Source: Kribbella jiaozuonensis | GTDB taxonomy: Bacteria > Actinomycetota > Actinomycetes > Propionibacteriales > Kribbellaceae | Reading direction: 5' to 3' | DNA length: 64,000 nt | NCBI RefSeq assembly: GCF_005233875.1 | Contig: NZ_SZPZ01000005.1 | Span: 372,001 to 436,000, forward strand | In this document: one piece after another, positions 48,959 to 57,037 of the stretch | Layout: each line of letters opens with the position of its first letter | Position numbering within the stretch: position 1 is the first letter of the stretch | Translations under genes and position numbers: made by a program | Notes under the pieces: generated by a model | The model's database searches: none | What the model was told of the DNA's origin: nothing | Seen by the model: the letters and a program-made list of their open reading frames with translations, nothing else

Positions 48959-49470
48959 TTACCGGGGTGCAGCGTGCCGCAGTTCGGGCAGGTGCGCGCG
49001 TCCTCGCTCTCGTAGAACGCCTTGAACACCGGCGGCAGGTCGGCGACGATATCGGTCACCTGCAGCTCGACCTCGTGCACGACCCCGTTGCAGTTCGCGC
49101 AGTACCAGCGGAACTTCTCCAGCGTGCCGGGCTCCCGGACCCGCTCGATCACCAGGCCGATCGAGTCCGCGTCGCGCTGCGGCGAGTGCGGCATGCTGCG
49201 CGGCAGCACCCACATCTCACCCTCGTTGATGTCCACCCGGCCCGGGCCGTCGTCCGTCATCACGTCGACGTGCATCGTGCCCTTGATCTGGTAGAAGAAC
49301 TCCTCGTACGGGTCGACGTGGAAGTCGGTGCGCTGGTTCGGGCCGCCGACGACCATCGTGATGAAGTCGTCCCCGGTCGGGAACATCTGCTTGTTGCCGA
49401 CCGGCGGCTTCAGCAGATGCTTGTTCTCCTCGATCCACTCCGGAAAGTTCGTCGACTCCAGGTTCGCCAT
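48955..49470 (-). CDS. nbaC: 3-Hydroxyanthranilate 3,4-dioxygenase
   Basis: A 171-residue cupin Fe(II) enzyme that opens 3-hydroxyanthranilate to 2-amino-3-carboxymuconate semialdehyde. Marks: TDFHVDPYEEFFYQIKGTMHVDV (iron ligands His and Glu, ~residues 50-72), then MWVLPRSMPHSPQRDADSIGLVIER with the third His. The C-terminus holds a rubredoxin-like pair, YCANCNGVVHEVE and CPNCGTLHPGK, as in bacterial forms. It overlaps the ACMSD gene by 4 bp. Confidence 0.94.
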   Translation of the reverse strand: MANLESTNFPEWIEENKHLLKPPVGNKQMFPTGDDFITMVVGGPNQRTDFHVDPYEEFFYQIKGTMHVDVMTDDGPGRVDINEGEMWVLPRSMPHSPQRDADSIGLVIERVREPGTLEKFRWYCANCNGVVHEVELQVTDIVADLPPVFKAFYESEDARTCPNCGTLHPGK

Positions 49471-49474
49471 GTCT

Positions 49475-49885
49475 TCACCCTTTCTGCGGGATCGCCGCCA
49501 CGCAAGAGATCTCGATCAACAGCTGCGGATGTGGCAATTGATGTACTGCGACCGTCGTCCGCGCCGGCCCCGACTCGTCGAAGAACTCACCATAGACCTC
49601 GTTGTACCCGCCGAAGTCGTTCATCGACACCAGGTACGTCGTCACGCCGACCAGATCCTCGAGCCCGGCCCCGACCGCGGCGAGCACGTCCCGGATGTTC
49701 TCCAGCACCGCCCGCGTCTGCACCCGAATGTCCAGCTCGACGGTCCCCATCGGGTCCACCGACGCGCCGGCGATCGAGTTGTCCGGCCGTCTGCTCGACG
49801 TACCGGACACGTACGCGAACCCGTTCGCCACCTTCACATGCGGGAAGCGGCCGCGCGGCGTGGCTTTCCCGGGCACGACGGTCAT
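49475..49885 (-). CDS. 2-Aminomuconate deaminase (RidA family)
   Basis: A 136-residue RidA-fold enzyme; ATG 49885 overlaps the dehydrogenase stop (ATGA). It contains ANGFAYVSGTSSRRPDNSI, VQTRAVLENIRDVLAAVGAG, and ARTTVAVHQLPHPQLLIEI, with Arg in the usual catalytic RxxV region. It hydrolyses 2-aminomuconate to 4-oxalocrotonate and ammonia, the step after the adjacent semialdehyde dehydrogenase. Nearby enzymes make this much more likely than a generic RidA enamine deaminase. Confidence 0.85.
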   Translation of the reverse strand: MTVVPGKATPRGRFPHVKVANGFAYVSGTSSRRPDNSIAGASVDPMGTVELDIRVQTRAVLENIRDVLAAVGAGLEDLVGVTTYLVSMNDFGGYNEVYGEFFDESGPARTTVAVHQLPHPQLLIEISCVAAIPQKG

Positions 49886-51387
49886 GACAGCTCCACGCAC
49901 ACGTTGGTCGTCTCGGTGTAGAAGTCCACCGAGTGCCGGCCGCCCTCGCGGCCGACGCCTGACAACTTGACCCCGCCGAAGGGCGTGCGGAGGTCGCGGA
50001 GGAACCAGGTGTTGACCCAGCACAGGCCCACGTCGAGGGCGGCGCCGGCGCAGTGGGCGCGGCCTACGTCGCGGGTCCAGACGGTTGCCGCGAGCCCGTA
50101 GTCGCTGTCGTTGGCGAGGGCGAACGCTTCCTCGTCGGTGTCGAAGGGTGCGACGTGGCAGATCGGGCCGAAGATCTCCTCGCGATTGGTGCGCGCGTCA
50201 GGCGGGAGGCCGGTGACCACGGTTGGTTGTACGTAGCAACCACCGTCGCGGGCGTCGCCGAAGGTGGGCACGCCGCCGCCGGTGAGGACCTCGGCGCCTT
50301 CGGCCCGGGCGAGGGCGTAGTACGAGAGGACCTTGTCGCGGTGTTGTTTGGAGATGAGGGGCATGTTCATCGTGGCCTCGTCGGCGGGCCAGCCGTAGGT
50401 CAGCTCGGCGGCGCGGGCAGCCAGTCGCTCAGTGAACTCGTTGAAGATCGGGCGTTCGACATACAGGCGTTCGGTGCAGAGACACACCTGGCCGCCGTTG
50501 GTGAAGACGGAGCGGACCGATCCCTCGACGGCCGCGTCGAGGTCGCAGTCGGCGAAGATCAGGCCGGCGTTCTTCCCGCCCAACTCGAAGGAGACTGCCT
50601 TCACCCGGTCGGCGGCGACCTTGGCGATCGACGTACCGGTGGCGGATTCGCCGGTGAAGGTGATGGCGTCCACGCCGGGGTGGCGGGTCAGGTACTCCCC
50701 CGCTGACGACGGGCCGAAGCCGTGGATCAGGTTGAAGACGCCTGGGGGTACGCCGGCGTCGGCCATGACCTCGGCCAGCACGGTCGCTGATGACGGTGTC
50801 TCCTCGGACGGCTTCACCACCACCGCGTTGCCACAGGCAAGCGCCGGTGCGACCTTCCAGGTCAGGAGGAGCAGGGGAAGGTTCCACGGTACGACGATCG
50901 CGACTACGCCGACGGGTTTGCGTACGGCGTAGTTCAGCGCTCGGCGTCCGTCGGGGAGGACGGTTGTGTACGACTCGGTCGGGATCGTGGTCGCGAAGTC
51001 GGCGAAGGCGCGGAAGTTGGCCGCGCCGCGCGGGATGTCGAGGGTCCGGGCCTGGCTGATCGACTTCCCGGTGTCACCCACCTCAGCCGCAACCAGGTCC
51101 TCGAACCGCCGCTCCAACTCGTCCGCAACCCGCCGGAGTACGACGGCCCGCTCCTGCTCACTCATCCGCCCCCACGGCCCCCGCAACGCGGCCCGAGCAG
51201 CAGCAACCGCCGCGTCAACAGTCGCCTCATCCGCCTCACACACGTCGAAGATCTGCTCCCCCGTCACCGGCGAAACCTTCGCGAACCGCCCAGCGCTCTC
51301 GACAAACTCCCCACCAACGAAGTGCCGCAACAACCCCACCGACGAGGGCTGCCCGGTCAACAGCTGGGAGGACCAGAGGTCGTTCAT
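49882..51387 (-). CDS. 2-Aminomuconate-6-semialdehyde dehydrogenase
   Basis: A 501-residue NAD-dependent aldehyde dehydrogenase. Cofactor site FTGESATGTSIAKVAADRV (where GSTxxG is GESATG), base Glu in VSFELGGKNAGLIFAD, and catalytic Cys in TNGGQVCLCTERLYVER are all visible. The final ~40 residues contain WVNTWFLRDLRTPFGGVKLSG, close to hydroxymuconic-semialdehyde dehydrogenases. It oxidises the ACMSD product to 2-aminomuconate. The ATG 51387 overlaps the kynurenine monooxygenase stop by 4 bp. Confidence 0.92.
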   Translation of the reverse strand: MNDLWSSQLLTGQPSSVGLLRHFVGGEFVESAGRFAKVSPVTGEQIFDVCEADEATVDAAVAAARAALRGPWGRMSEQERAVVLRRVADELERRFEDLVAAEVGDTGKSISQARTLDIPRGAANFRAFADFATTIPTESYTTVLPDGRRALNYAVRKPVGVVAIVVPWNLPLLLLTWKVAPALACGNAVVVKPSEETPSSATVLAEVMADAGVPPGVFNLIHGFGPSSAGEYLTRHPGVDAITFTGESATGTSIAKVAADRVKAVSFELGGKNAGLIFADCDLDAAVEGSVRSVFTNGGQVCLCTERLYVERPIFNEFTERLAARAAELTYGWPADEATMNMPLISKQHRDKVLSYYALARAEGAEVLTGGGVPTFGDARDGGCYVQPTVVTGLPPDARTNREEIFGPICHVAPFDTDEEAFALANDSDYGLAATVWTRDVGRAHCAGAALDVGLCWVNTWFLRDLRTPFGGVKLSGVGREGGRHSVDFYTETTNVCVELS

Positions 51388-52685
51388 CGGCGGGCTCGTG
51401 ATCGGGTGACGGCGAACAGCACGCCCGCGGCGGCCACGGCTGCTGCGCCGAGTAGTTGGTGTTGGCGGTGGACTCGGTGTTGGACTTCGGCGTAGGGGGT
51501 GGTGGAGAAGGAGACGAGTTCGTAGCGGGAGACGTAGGTGCCGGGGAGGAGGCGTTCGAGGGTGTGTTCTATCTGTTTTTGCAGGCGGAAGACCGGGGAG
51601 GCGACCTTGTCGCGCATCTCGACGAAGTTGGCTAACGCCATTTCGGCGATTGCTTCGGTGTTCTCGCGGCGCCGGGCTTCGAAGAGGGGTAGCGCGCGGG
51701 CCCACGAGCCGCCGGTGTCGTCCAGGCAGCGGTCCAGCTCGACAACATCTTCGAACGCGCAGTTCGCGCCCTGCCCGTAGAACGGCACGATCGCATGCGC
51801 CGCATCCCCGAGCAACGCAGTACGACCGTGCGCCTGCCACGGCAGCGTGTGGACCGTGCCGAGCACGCCGACGGGATTGTTCAGATAGTCGTCGACCAAG
51901 TTCGGTGCCAGCGGCAACAGATCCGGGTAGTTGATCCGGAAATGGTCCTCGATCCCGGACGCCGACGTGAGCGCGTCGAACGACCCGGCCGGCCAGAACA
52001 GCGTGCAGGTGAACGACTTGTCCGGGTTCGGCAGCGCGATCATCATCGACGTACCGCGCGGCCAGATGTGCAACGCACCCGGGTCCAGCGCGAACTCGCC
52101 GTCAACAGCCGGGATCGACAGCTCCTTGTAGCCGTAGTCCAGGAAGTCGACGTTCTCCGCAACGATGCCCTCGGCAAGCAACTGCTCCCGCACCGCGGAC
52201 CCGGCCCCGTCCGCCCCGAGTACGACGTCGGCCTCAACCGACACCTTCCCGGCAGGCGTAGCGAACACCATCCGCCCGACGGCGGAATCCAGCTCCACCA
52301 ACCGATGCTCGAACTCCACCGACACACCATCAGCAGCGACCGCCGCCGTCAGCAGCGCGTTGTTCAACGCACCCCGGCTGATCGAGTTGATCGCCCGATC
52401 TCCTGACGCCGAGTACGCCTGGAAGTCCAGCGCCCCGGTGACCGGATGAATCATCCGGCCCTTCATCGGCAGCGCATCCGCCATCACCTCGTCGACCAGC
52501 CCGATCTTCCGCAGCGCGTTCAGCCCGCGCTCGGAGATCGCCAGGTTGATCGACCGCCCACGCTCGACCTGCGCAACCCGCGGGTCCGGCCGCCGTTCGT
52601 ACAGCGTCACCGTCAACCCACGCCGCGCCAGGAAACACGCGAGCAACGACCCCGTCAGCCCGGCACCGACGATCGCGACCTTCAT
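51384..52685 (-). CDS. kmo: Kynurenine 3-monooxygenase
   Basis: A 433-residue FAD monooxygenase. FAD site KVAIVGAGLTGSLLACFLARRG at the N-terminus, GRSINLAISERGLNAL, the DG-type motif VVLGADGAGSAVRE, and ALLGDAAHAIVPFYGQGANCAFEDV (GD motif). It hydroxylates kynurenine with NADPH and O2. The C-terminal ~30 residues are hydrophobic (LLGAAAVAAAGVLFAVTRSR), which could anchor the enzyme to the membrane, as in eukaryotic KMO. Overlaps kynU by 4 bp and the dehydrogenase gene by 4 bp. Confidence 0.93.
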   Translation of the reverse strand: MKVAIVGAGLTGSLLACFLARRGLTVTLYERRPDPRVAQVERGRSINLAISERGLNALRKIGLVDEVMADALPMKGRMIHPVTGALDFQAYSASGDRAINSISRGALNNALLTAAVAADGVSVEFEHRLVELDSAVGRMVFATPAGKVSVEADVVLGADGAGSAVREQLLAEGIVAENVDFLDYGYKELSIPAVDGEFALDPGALHIWPRGTSMMIALPNPDKSFTCTLFWPAGSFDALTSASGIEDHFRINYPDLLPLAPNLVDDYLNNPVGVLGTVHTLPWQAHGRTALLGDAAHAIVPFYGQGANCAFEDVVELDRCLDDTGGSWARALPLFEARRRENTEAIAEMALANFVEMRDKVASPVFRLQKQIEHTLERLLPGTYVSRYELVSFSTTPYAEVQHRVHRQHQLLGAAAVAAAGVLFAVTRSRARR

Positions 52686-53923
52686 CCCATCACCTCAGCC
52701 AACGCCGTCGCCGCCCGCCAGCAGTCGTGGTACGTCGAGTACAGCGGCACCGGCGCCAACCGCAGTACGTCGGGCTCCCGCGCGTCCGCGATCACGCCGT
52801 ACCCGAACCGCAGCCGCCGCGACAGCTCGCCGGCCCGCATCCCCGTGACCCGCAACGACAACTGGGCACCCCGCCGCGCGGGATCCGTCGGCGTGATCAC
52901 CTGCAACGGCAAAGATGCCAGCAGCTTCTCCAGGTACGCCGTCAATCGCACACTCCGCTCCCGCAGTACTTCGATGCCGATCTTGTCGAAGATCTCCAGC
53001 GACGTCCGGACCGGACTCATCGAGAAGATCGGTGGGTTCGACACCTGCCACGCGTCGGCGCTCGCGGGCGGCCGCGACTCCGGTGTCATCTCGAACCGCG
53101 TCGCCGCCTCCGTGCTCCACCAGCCCTCGAACCGCGGCAGGTCCGTGCCGAGGTGACGTTCATGGACGAACACCCCGGCCAGCCCGCCCGGCCCCGAGTT
53201 CAGGTACTTGTACGAGCACCACGCCGCGAAGTCCACATCCCAGTCGTGCAAGGCCAACGGCACATTCCCGGCCGCATGCGCGAGATCCCACCCGACGACC
53301 GCACCGGCCGCATGACCGGCCTTGGTGATCGTGGGGATGTCCATCAACTCGCCGGTCAGGTAGTTCACGCCGCCGAGCAGTACGAGCGCGACGTCGCCGC
53401 CGAGCTGCTCGACGACATCCGCCGTACGCAGACTGTCCTCGCCCGGTCGCGGACGCAGCCGGATGACCGCGTCCTCGGCGTCGTACCCGTGGAAAGCGAC
53501 CTGCGACCGTACGGCGTAACTGTCCGAGGGAAACGCTGCGTCCTCGATCACGATCCGATGCCGCGATCGCGTCGGTCGGTAGAACGACACCATCAGCAGA
53601 TGCAGGTTGACCGTTAGCGAGTTCATCACGACGGTCTCGCTCGGCAACGCCCCGACCAGGCGGGACGCGGGACCGGTCAGCAGCTCGTGGTACGGCAACC
53701 AGGGTCTGGCCGCGTCCAGATGGCCCTCGACCCCGAGCGCGGCCCACGCGTCCAGGTCCTCGAGCAGCTCGGCGCGGGTCGCCGTCGGCCGCAACCCGAG
53801 CGAGTTGCCGGCGAAGTACGCCACCTCCGGGTAGTCACCGCCCTGCGCCGGTGGCACGTCGAACAGGTCCCGGTGCCCTGCGTCCGCGGCATCGAGGGAA
53901 AGCGCCTCGGTCTCGGCCGTCAC
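52682..53923 (-). CDS. kynU: Kynureninase
   Basis: A 413-residue PLP enzyme from GTG 53923; the start overlaps the glgC stop by 4 bp (GTGA). It has the kynureninase pattern: FAGNSLGLRPTATRAELL near the N-terminus, LLGGVNYLTGELMDI, Asp in VVGWDLAHAAGNVPL, and PLP Lys in AWCSYKYLNSGPGGLAG. It cleaves (3-hydroxy)kynurenine to (3-hydroxy)anthranilate and alanine. First of seven genes for degradation of kynurenine. Confidence 0.94.
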   Translation of the reverse strand: MTAETEALSLDAADAGHRDLFDVPPAQGGDYPEVAYFAGNSLGLRPTATRAELLEDLDAWAALGVEGHLDAARPWLPYHELLTGPASRLVGALPSETVVMNSLTVNLHLLMVSFYRPTRSRHRIVIEDAAFPSDSYAVRSQVAFHGYDAEDAVIRLRPRPGEDSLRTADVVEQLGGDVALVLLGGVNYLTGELMDIPTITKAGHAAGAVVGWDLAHAAGNVPLALHDWDVDFAAWCSYKYLNSGPGGLAGVFVHERHLGTDLPRFEGWWSTEAATRFEMTPESRPPASADAWQVSNPPIFSMSPVRTSLEIFDKIGIEVLRERSVRLTAYLEKLLASLPLQVITPTDPARRGAQLSLRVTGMRAGELSRRLRFGYGVIADAREPDVLRLAPVPLYSTYHDCWRAATALAEVMG

Positions 53924-55182
53924 CCCTCGGCAACCTCGTCGACAGCGGCAGCCTTCGGCGCCTCGATCACCTGGCCCTTGCCGAGCACGGTCACGCCGCC
54001 CTTGGACACGATGAACCCACGCTCCCGGTCGTAGTCCGGGTCGACGCCGATCTCGACCCCGTCCGGGACCACGATGTTCTTGTCCAGGATGACGTTCTTG
54101 AGTACGACGTCCTTGCCGATCTTGCAGTTGTCCATGATCACGCAGCGCTGGATGTCCGCACCCGAGCTGACGATCACGTTCGAGCCGAGCACCGAGTGGT
54201 CGACATGCGCGCCGGACACGATCGAGCCCTGGCAGACGATCGACTCGCCGACGGTCGCGTCGTCGGTGAACTTCGCACCCGGCAGCTGCGGGTGCGAGGT
54301 GAAGATCGGCCAGTCGGAGTTGTACAGGTTGAACACCGGCTGGATCGAGACCAGGTCCATATGCGCCTCGTGGTACGAGTCCAGCGACCCGACGTCGCGC
54401 CAGTACGACCGGTCGCGGTCGAGGGCGCCCGGTACGTCGTTCTCCTGGAAGTCGTACACACCTGCCTTGCCCTCGGCAACGAGCATCGGGACGATGTCGC
54501 CGCCCATGTCGTGCCGGGAGGCCGGATTGGCGGCGTCCTTGCGCAGCGCCTCGACCAGGACGTCCCGGCTGAATACGTAGTTGCCCATCGAGGCAAAGGT
54601 CTCGTCCGGCGAGTCGGGCAGCCCGGGCGGATCGGCCGGCTTCTCCAGGAACTCGTCGATGGCGTGCCCGTCCGCACCGGTCTTGATCACGCCGAACTCG
54701 GTGGCCTCGGCCCGCGGCACCCGGATCCCGGCCACGGTCACGCCGTTCCCGCGCTCGATATGCGCGGCGACCATCTGCGACGCGTCCATCCGGTACACGT
54801 GGTCGGCGCCGAAGACCACGATGTACTCCGGGTCCGCGTCCTTGATCAGGTTCATCGACTGGTAGATCGCGTCCGCGCTGCCCTGGTACCACTGCGGGCC
54901 GAGCCGCTGCTGGGCCGGGACGCAGGTCACGTAGTTGCCGAGCAGCGTCGACATCCGCCAGGTCAGCGTGACGTGCCGGTCGAGCGAATGCGATTTGTAC
55001 TGGGTGAGCACACAGAGATTTCGATAGCCGGCATTGACCAAATTCGAAAGCACGAAGTCGATCAGGCGATAACTCCCGCCGAACGGCACGGCCGGTTTGG
55101 CCCGGTCCGCCGTCAGCGGCATCAACCGCTTGCCCTCACCACCGGCCAGCACGATTCCGAGAACTCTGGGCGCCTTTGCCAT
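53920..55182 (-). CDS. glgC: Glucose-1-phosphate adenylyltransferase
   Basis: A 420-residue ADP-glucose pyrophosphorylase. The nucleotide-binding LAGGEGKRLMPLTADRAKPAVPFGGSYRLID is complete (residues 12-42), and QYKSHSLDRH, YQGSADAIYQ and VFGADHVYRMD follow; the left-handed beta-helix occupies ~residues 300-410. It makes ADP-glucose for glycogen or for GlgM-type alpha-maltose-1-phosphate synthesis and is allosterically controlled in this family. It is divergent from the GNAT/glgA pair. Its stop overlaps the kynU start (GTGA), which is odd: metabolism of glycogen and of tryptophan would share a transcript. Confidence 0.95.
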   Translation of the reverse strand: MAKAPRVLGIVLAGGEGKRLMPLTADRAKPAVPFGGSYRLIDFVLSNLVNAGYRNLCVLTQYKSHSLDRHVTLTWRMSTLLGNYVTCVPAQQRLGPQWYQGSADAIYQSMNLIKDADPEYIVVFGADHVYRMDASQMVAAHIERGNGVTVAGIRVPRAEATEFGVIKTGADGHAIDEFLEKPADPPGLPDSPDETFASMGNYVFSRDVLVEALRKDAANPASRHDMGGDIVPMLVAEGKAGVYDFQENDVPGALDRDRSYWRDVGSLDSYHEAHMDLVSIQPVFNLYNSDWPIFTSHPQLPGAKFTDDATVGESIVCQGSIVSGAHVDHSVLGSNVIVSSGADIQRCVIMDNCKIGKDVVLKNVILDKNIVVPDGVEIGVDPDYDRERGFIVSKGGVTVLGKGQVIEAPKAAAVDEVAEG

Positions 55183-55246
55183 GTCCGCACCTTAGCTCCG
55201 AGAACCCTCGTGCATAAGCGCTTGCGAGTGTCGCGACACTGTAAAG

Positions 55247-55792
55247 ATGCCGATCCTCGTCGTACCGACCACTGCCGTTCACCGATCGTTTCTCGCGGCC
55301 TGGGACGAGCTCGGTCCGGATCATGAGCGCTGGATGGGTGCGAAGTCGATCGCGGCCGACGACGAGGAGTGGAACCGGCAGCAGGCGGCCGACCCGGCGG
55401 AGTTCCACCGGCTGGTCGAGGCGATCAAGGCCGAGGCGGATCCGGCGACCGAGCTGCCGCCGGGGCTCGTGCACCAGACCGTGCTGTGGTTCGTCGACGG
55501 GATCGAGTTCCTCGGCCGGCTGTCGATCCGGCACTGGCTCACTCCGGCCCTGCTCGAGGTGGCCGGCCACATCGGGTACTGCGTCCGCCCGTCCGCGCGC
55601 CGGCACGGATACGCGACCCAGATGCTGACCCAGTCGCTCCCGATCGCGGCCGCCCTCGACATCGAGCCGGCCCTGGTCACCTGCGACACCGGCAACGTCG
55701 GCTCGCGCAAGGTGATCGAGGCGGCCGGCGGCGAATTGGAAGACGAACGACACGGAAAGCTGCGGTTCTGGGTGCCGACACACCTGGATTGA
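55247..55792 (+). CDS. GNAT-family N-acetyltransferase
   Basis: A 181-residue GNAT protein. Acetyl-CoA loop is visible in IGYCVRPSARRHGYATQML (R-x-x-G-x-A, ~residues 109-127), and VTCDTGNVGSRKVIEAAGGELEDE is the usual end. The substrate is unknown. It lies between the divergent glgC and the downstream glgA, 18 bases before the latter, perhaps on the same message. There is no obvious link to glycogen metabolism. Confidence 0.88.
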   Translation: MPILVVPTTAVHRSFLAAWDELGPDHERWMGAKSIAADDEEWNRQQAADPAEFHRLVEAIKAEADPATELPPGLVHQTVLWFVDGIEFLGRLSIRHWLTPALLEVAGHIGYCVRPSARRHGYATQMLTQSLPIAAALDIEPALVTCDTGNVGSRKVIEAAGGELEDERHGKLRFWVPTHLD

Positions 55793-55810
55793 TGACCTAT
55801 CGTCGGGCGC

Positions 55811-56968
55811 ATGAAGGTCGCCATCCTGACGCGTGAGTACCCACCGGACGTGTACGGCGGGGCGGGGGTGCACGTGGACTTCCTGGTCCGCGAGCTCCGT
55901 CGGCTGGTCGACGTGGACGTGCAGTGCATGGGCGAGCCCCGGCCGGGCGCGACCGCGCACTCCGAGGACGACCCGCGGATGCCGGGCGCGAACGCCGCGC
56001 TGCGCATCCTGTCCACGGACCTCACGATGACGGCCGCGGTCGGCGACGCCCAGCTCGTGCACTCCCACACCTGGTACGCGAACATGGCCGGCCACTGGGC
56101 CAAGCTGCTGTACGGCGTACCGCATGTGGTGACCGCGCATTCGCTCGAGCCGCGCCGCCCGTGGAAGGCCGAGCAGCTCGGCGGCGGGTACCGGCTGTCG
56201 AGTTGGGCCGAGAAGACGGCGTACGAGGCGGCCGACGCGGTTGTCGCGGTGAGCCGCGGGATGCGGGACGACGTACTCGACTGCTATCCCTCGATCGACC
56301 CGGCGAAGGTGCACGTGATCTCGAACGGGATCGACGCCGACTTCTACCACCCGGACCCGTCGACGCATGTCCTCGAGCGACTGGGTGTCGACCTGAACCG
56401 TCCGTACGTGACGTTCGTCGGCCGGATCACCCGGCAGAAGGGCGTACCGCACCTGCTTCGCGCCGGCCTGCGCCTCGACCCGTCTGTGCAGCTCGTCCTG
56501 CTGGCCGGCGCAGCCGACACGGTCGAACTGAAGGCGGAGACCGACGCGCTGATCGACGACCTCAAGCTGGCGCGGGACGGCGTGTTCGTGGTCTCCGAGA
56601 TGCTGCCGCGGGAAGAGGTTCGGCAGGTCCTCACGCATGCGCTGGCGTTCTGCTGCCCGTCGATCTACGAGCCGCTCGGCATCGTGAACCTGGAGGCGAT
56701 GGCCTGCGAGACCGCCGTGGTCGCGAGCGCGGTCGGCGGCATCCCCGAGGTCGTCGACGACGGCGTGACCGGCACGCTCGTCCCGTACGACGAGAACGAC
56801 ACCGACGCCTTCGAACGCGGCCTCGCCGACGGGATCAACGCGCTCGTCGACAACCCGGCGCGCGCGGACGAGATGGGTAAGGCCGGCCGGGAGCGGGCGG
56901 TGTCGCAGTTCGGCTGGGACGCCGTCGCGGACCGGACCGTGCAGCTGTACACGAGCCTGCTCGGGTAG
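55811..56968 (+). CDS. glgA: Glycogen synthase / alpha-maltose-1-phosphate synthase (actinobacterial GlgA, GT4)
   Basis: A 385-residue GT-B glycosyltransferase of the actinobacterial GlgA/GlgM type. The N-terminus MKVAILTREYPPDVYGGAGV (Lys-Gly-Gly substitute) and VHSHTWYANMAGHWAK are typical, and the C-terminal donor domain has TFVGRITRQKGVPHLLRA and FCCPSIYEPLGIVNLEAMAC (E-x7-E). It uses ADP-glucose from GlgC, elongating glycogen or making maltose-1-phosphate for GlgE. GlgC lies 629 bases upstream on the opposite strand. Confidence 0.93.
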   Translation: MKVAILTREYPPDVYGGAGVHVDFLVRELRRLVDVDVQCMGEPRPGATAHSEDDPRMPGANAALRILSTDLTMTAAVGDAQLVHSHTWYANMAGHWAKLLYGVPHVVTAHSLEPRRPWKAEQLGGGYRLSSWAEKTAYEAADAVVAVSRGMRDDVLDCYPSIDPAKVHVISNGIDADFYHPDPSTHVLERLGVDLNRPYVTFVGRITRQKGVPHLLRAGLRLDPSVQLVLLAGAADTVELKAETDALIDDLKLARDGVFVVSEMLPREEVRQVLTHALAFCCPSIYEPLGIVNLEAMACETAVVASAVGGIPEVVDDGVTGTLVPYDENDTDAFERGLADGINALVDNPARADEMGKAGRERAVSQFGWDAVADRTVQLYTSLLG

Positions 56969-57037
56969 GAGAAACCCCACCCCGGTACGGGGCTTCGCAC
57001 CATTCTTCGGCTGCCGCGGCGGGAGTTGGGTTGAGGT

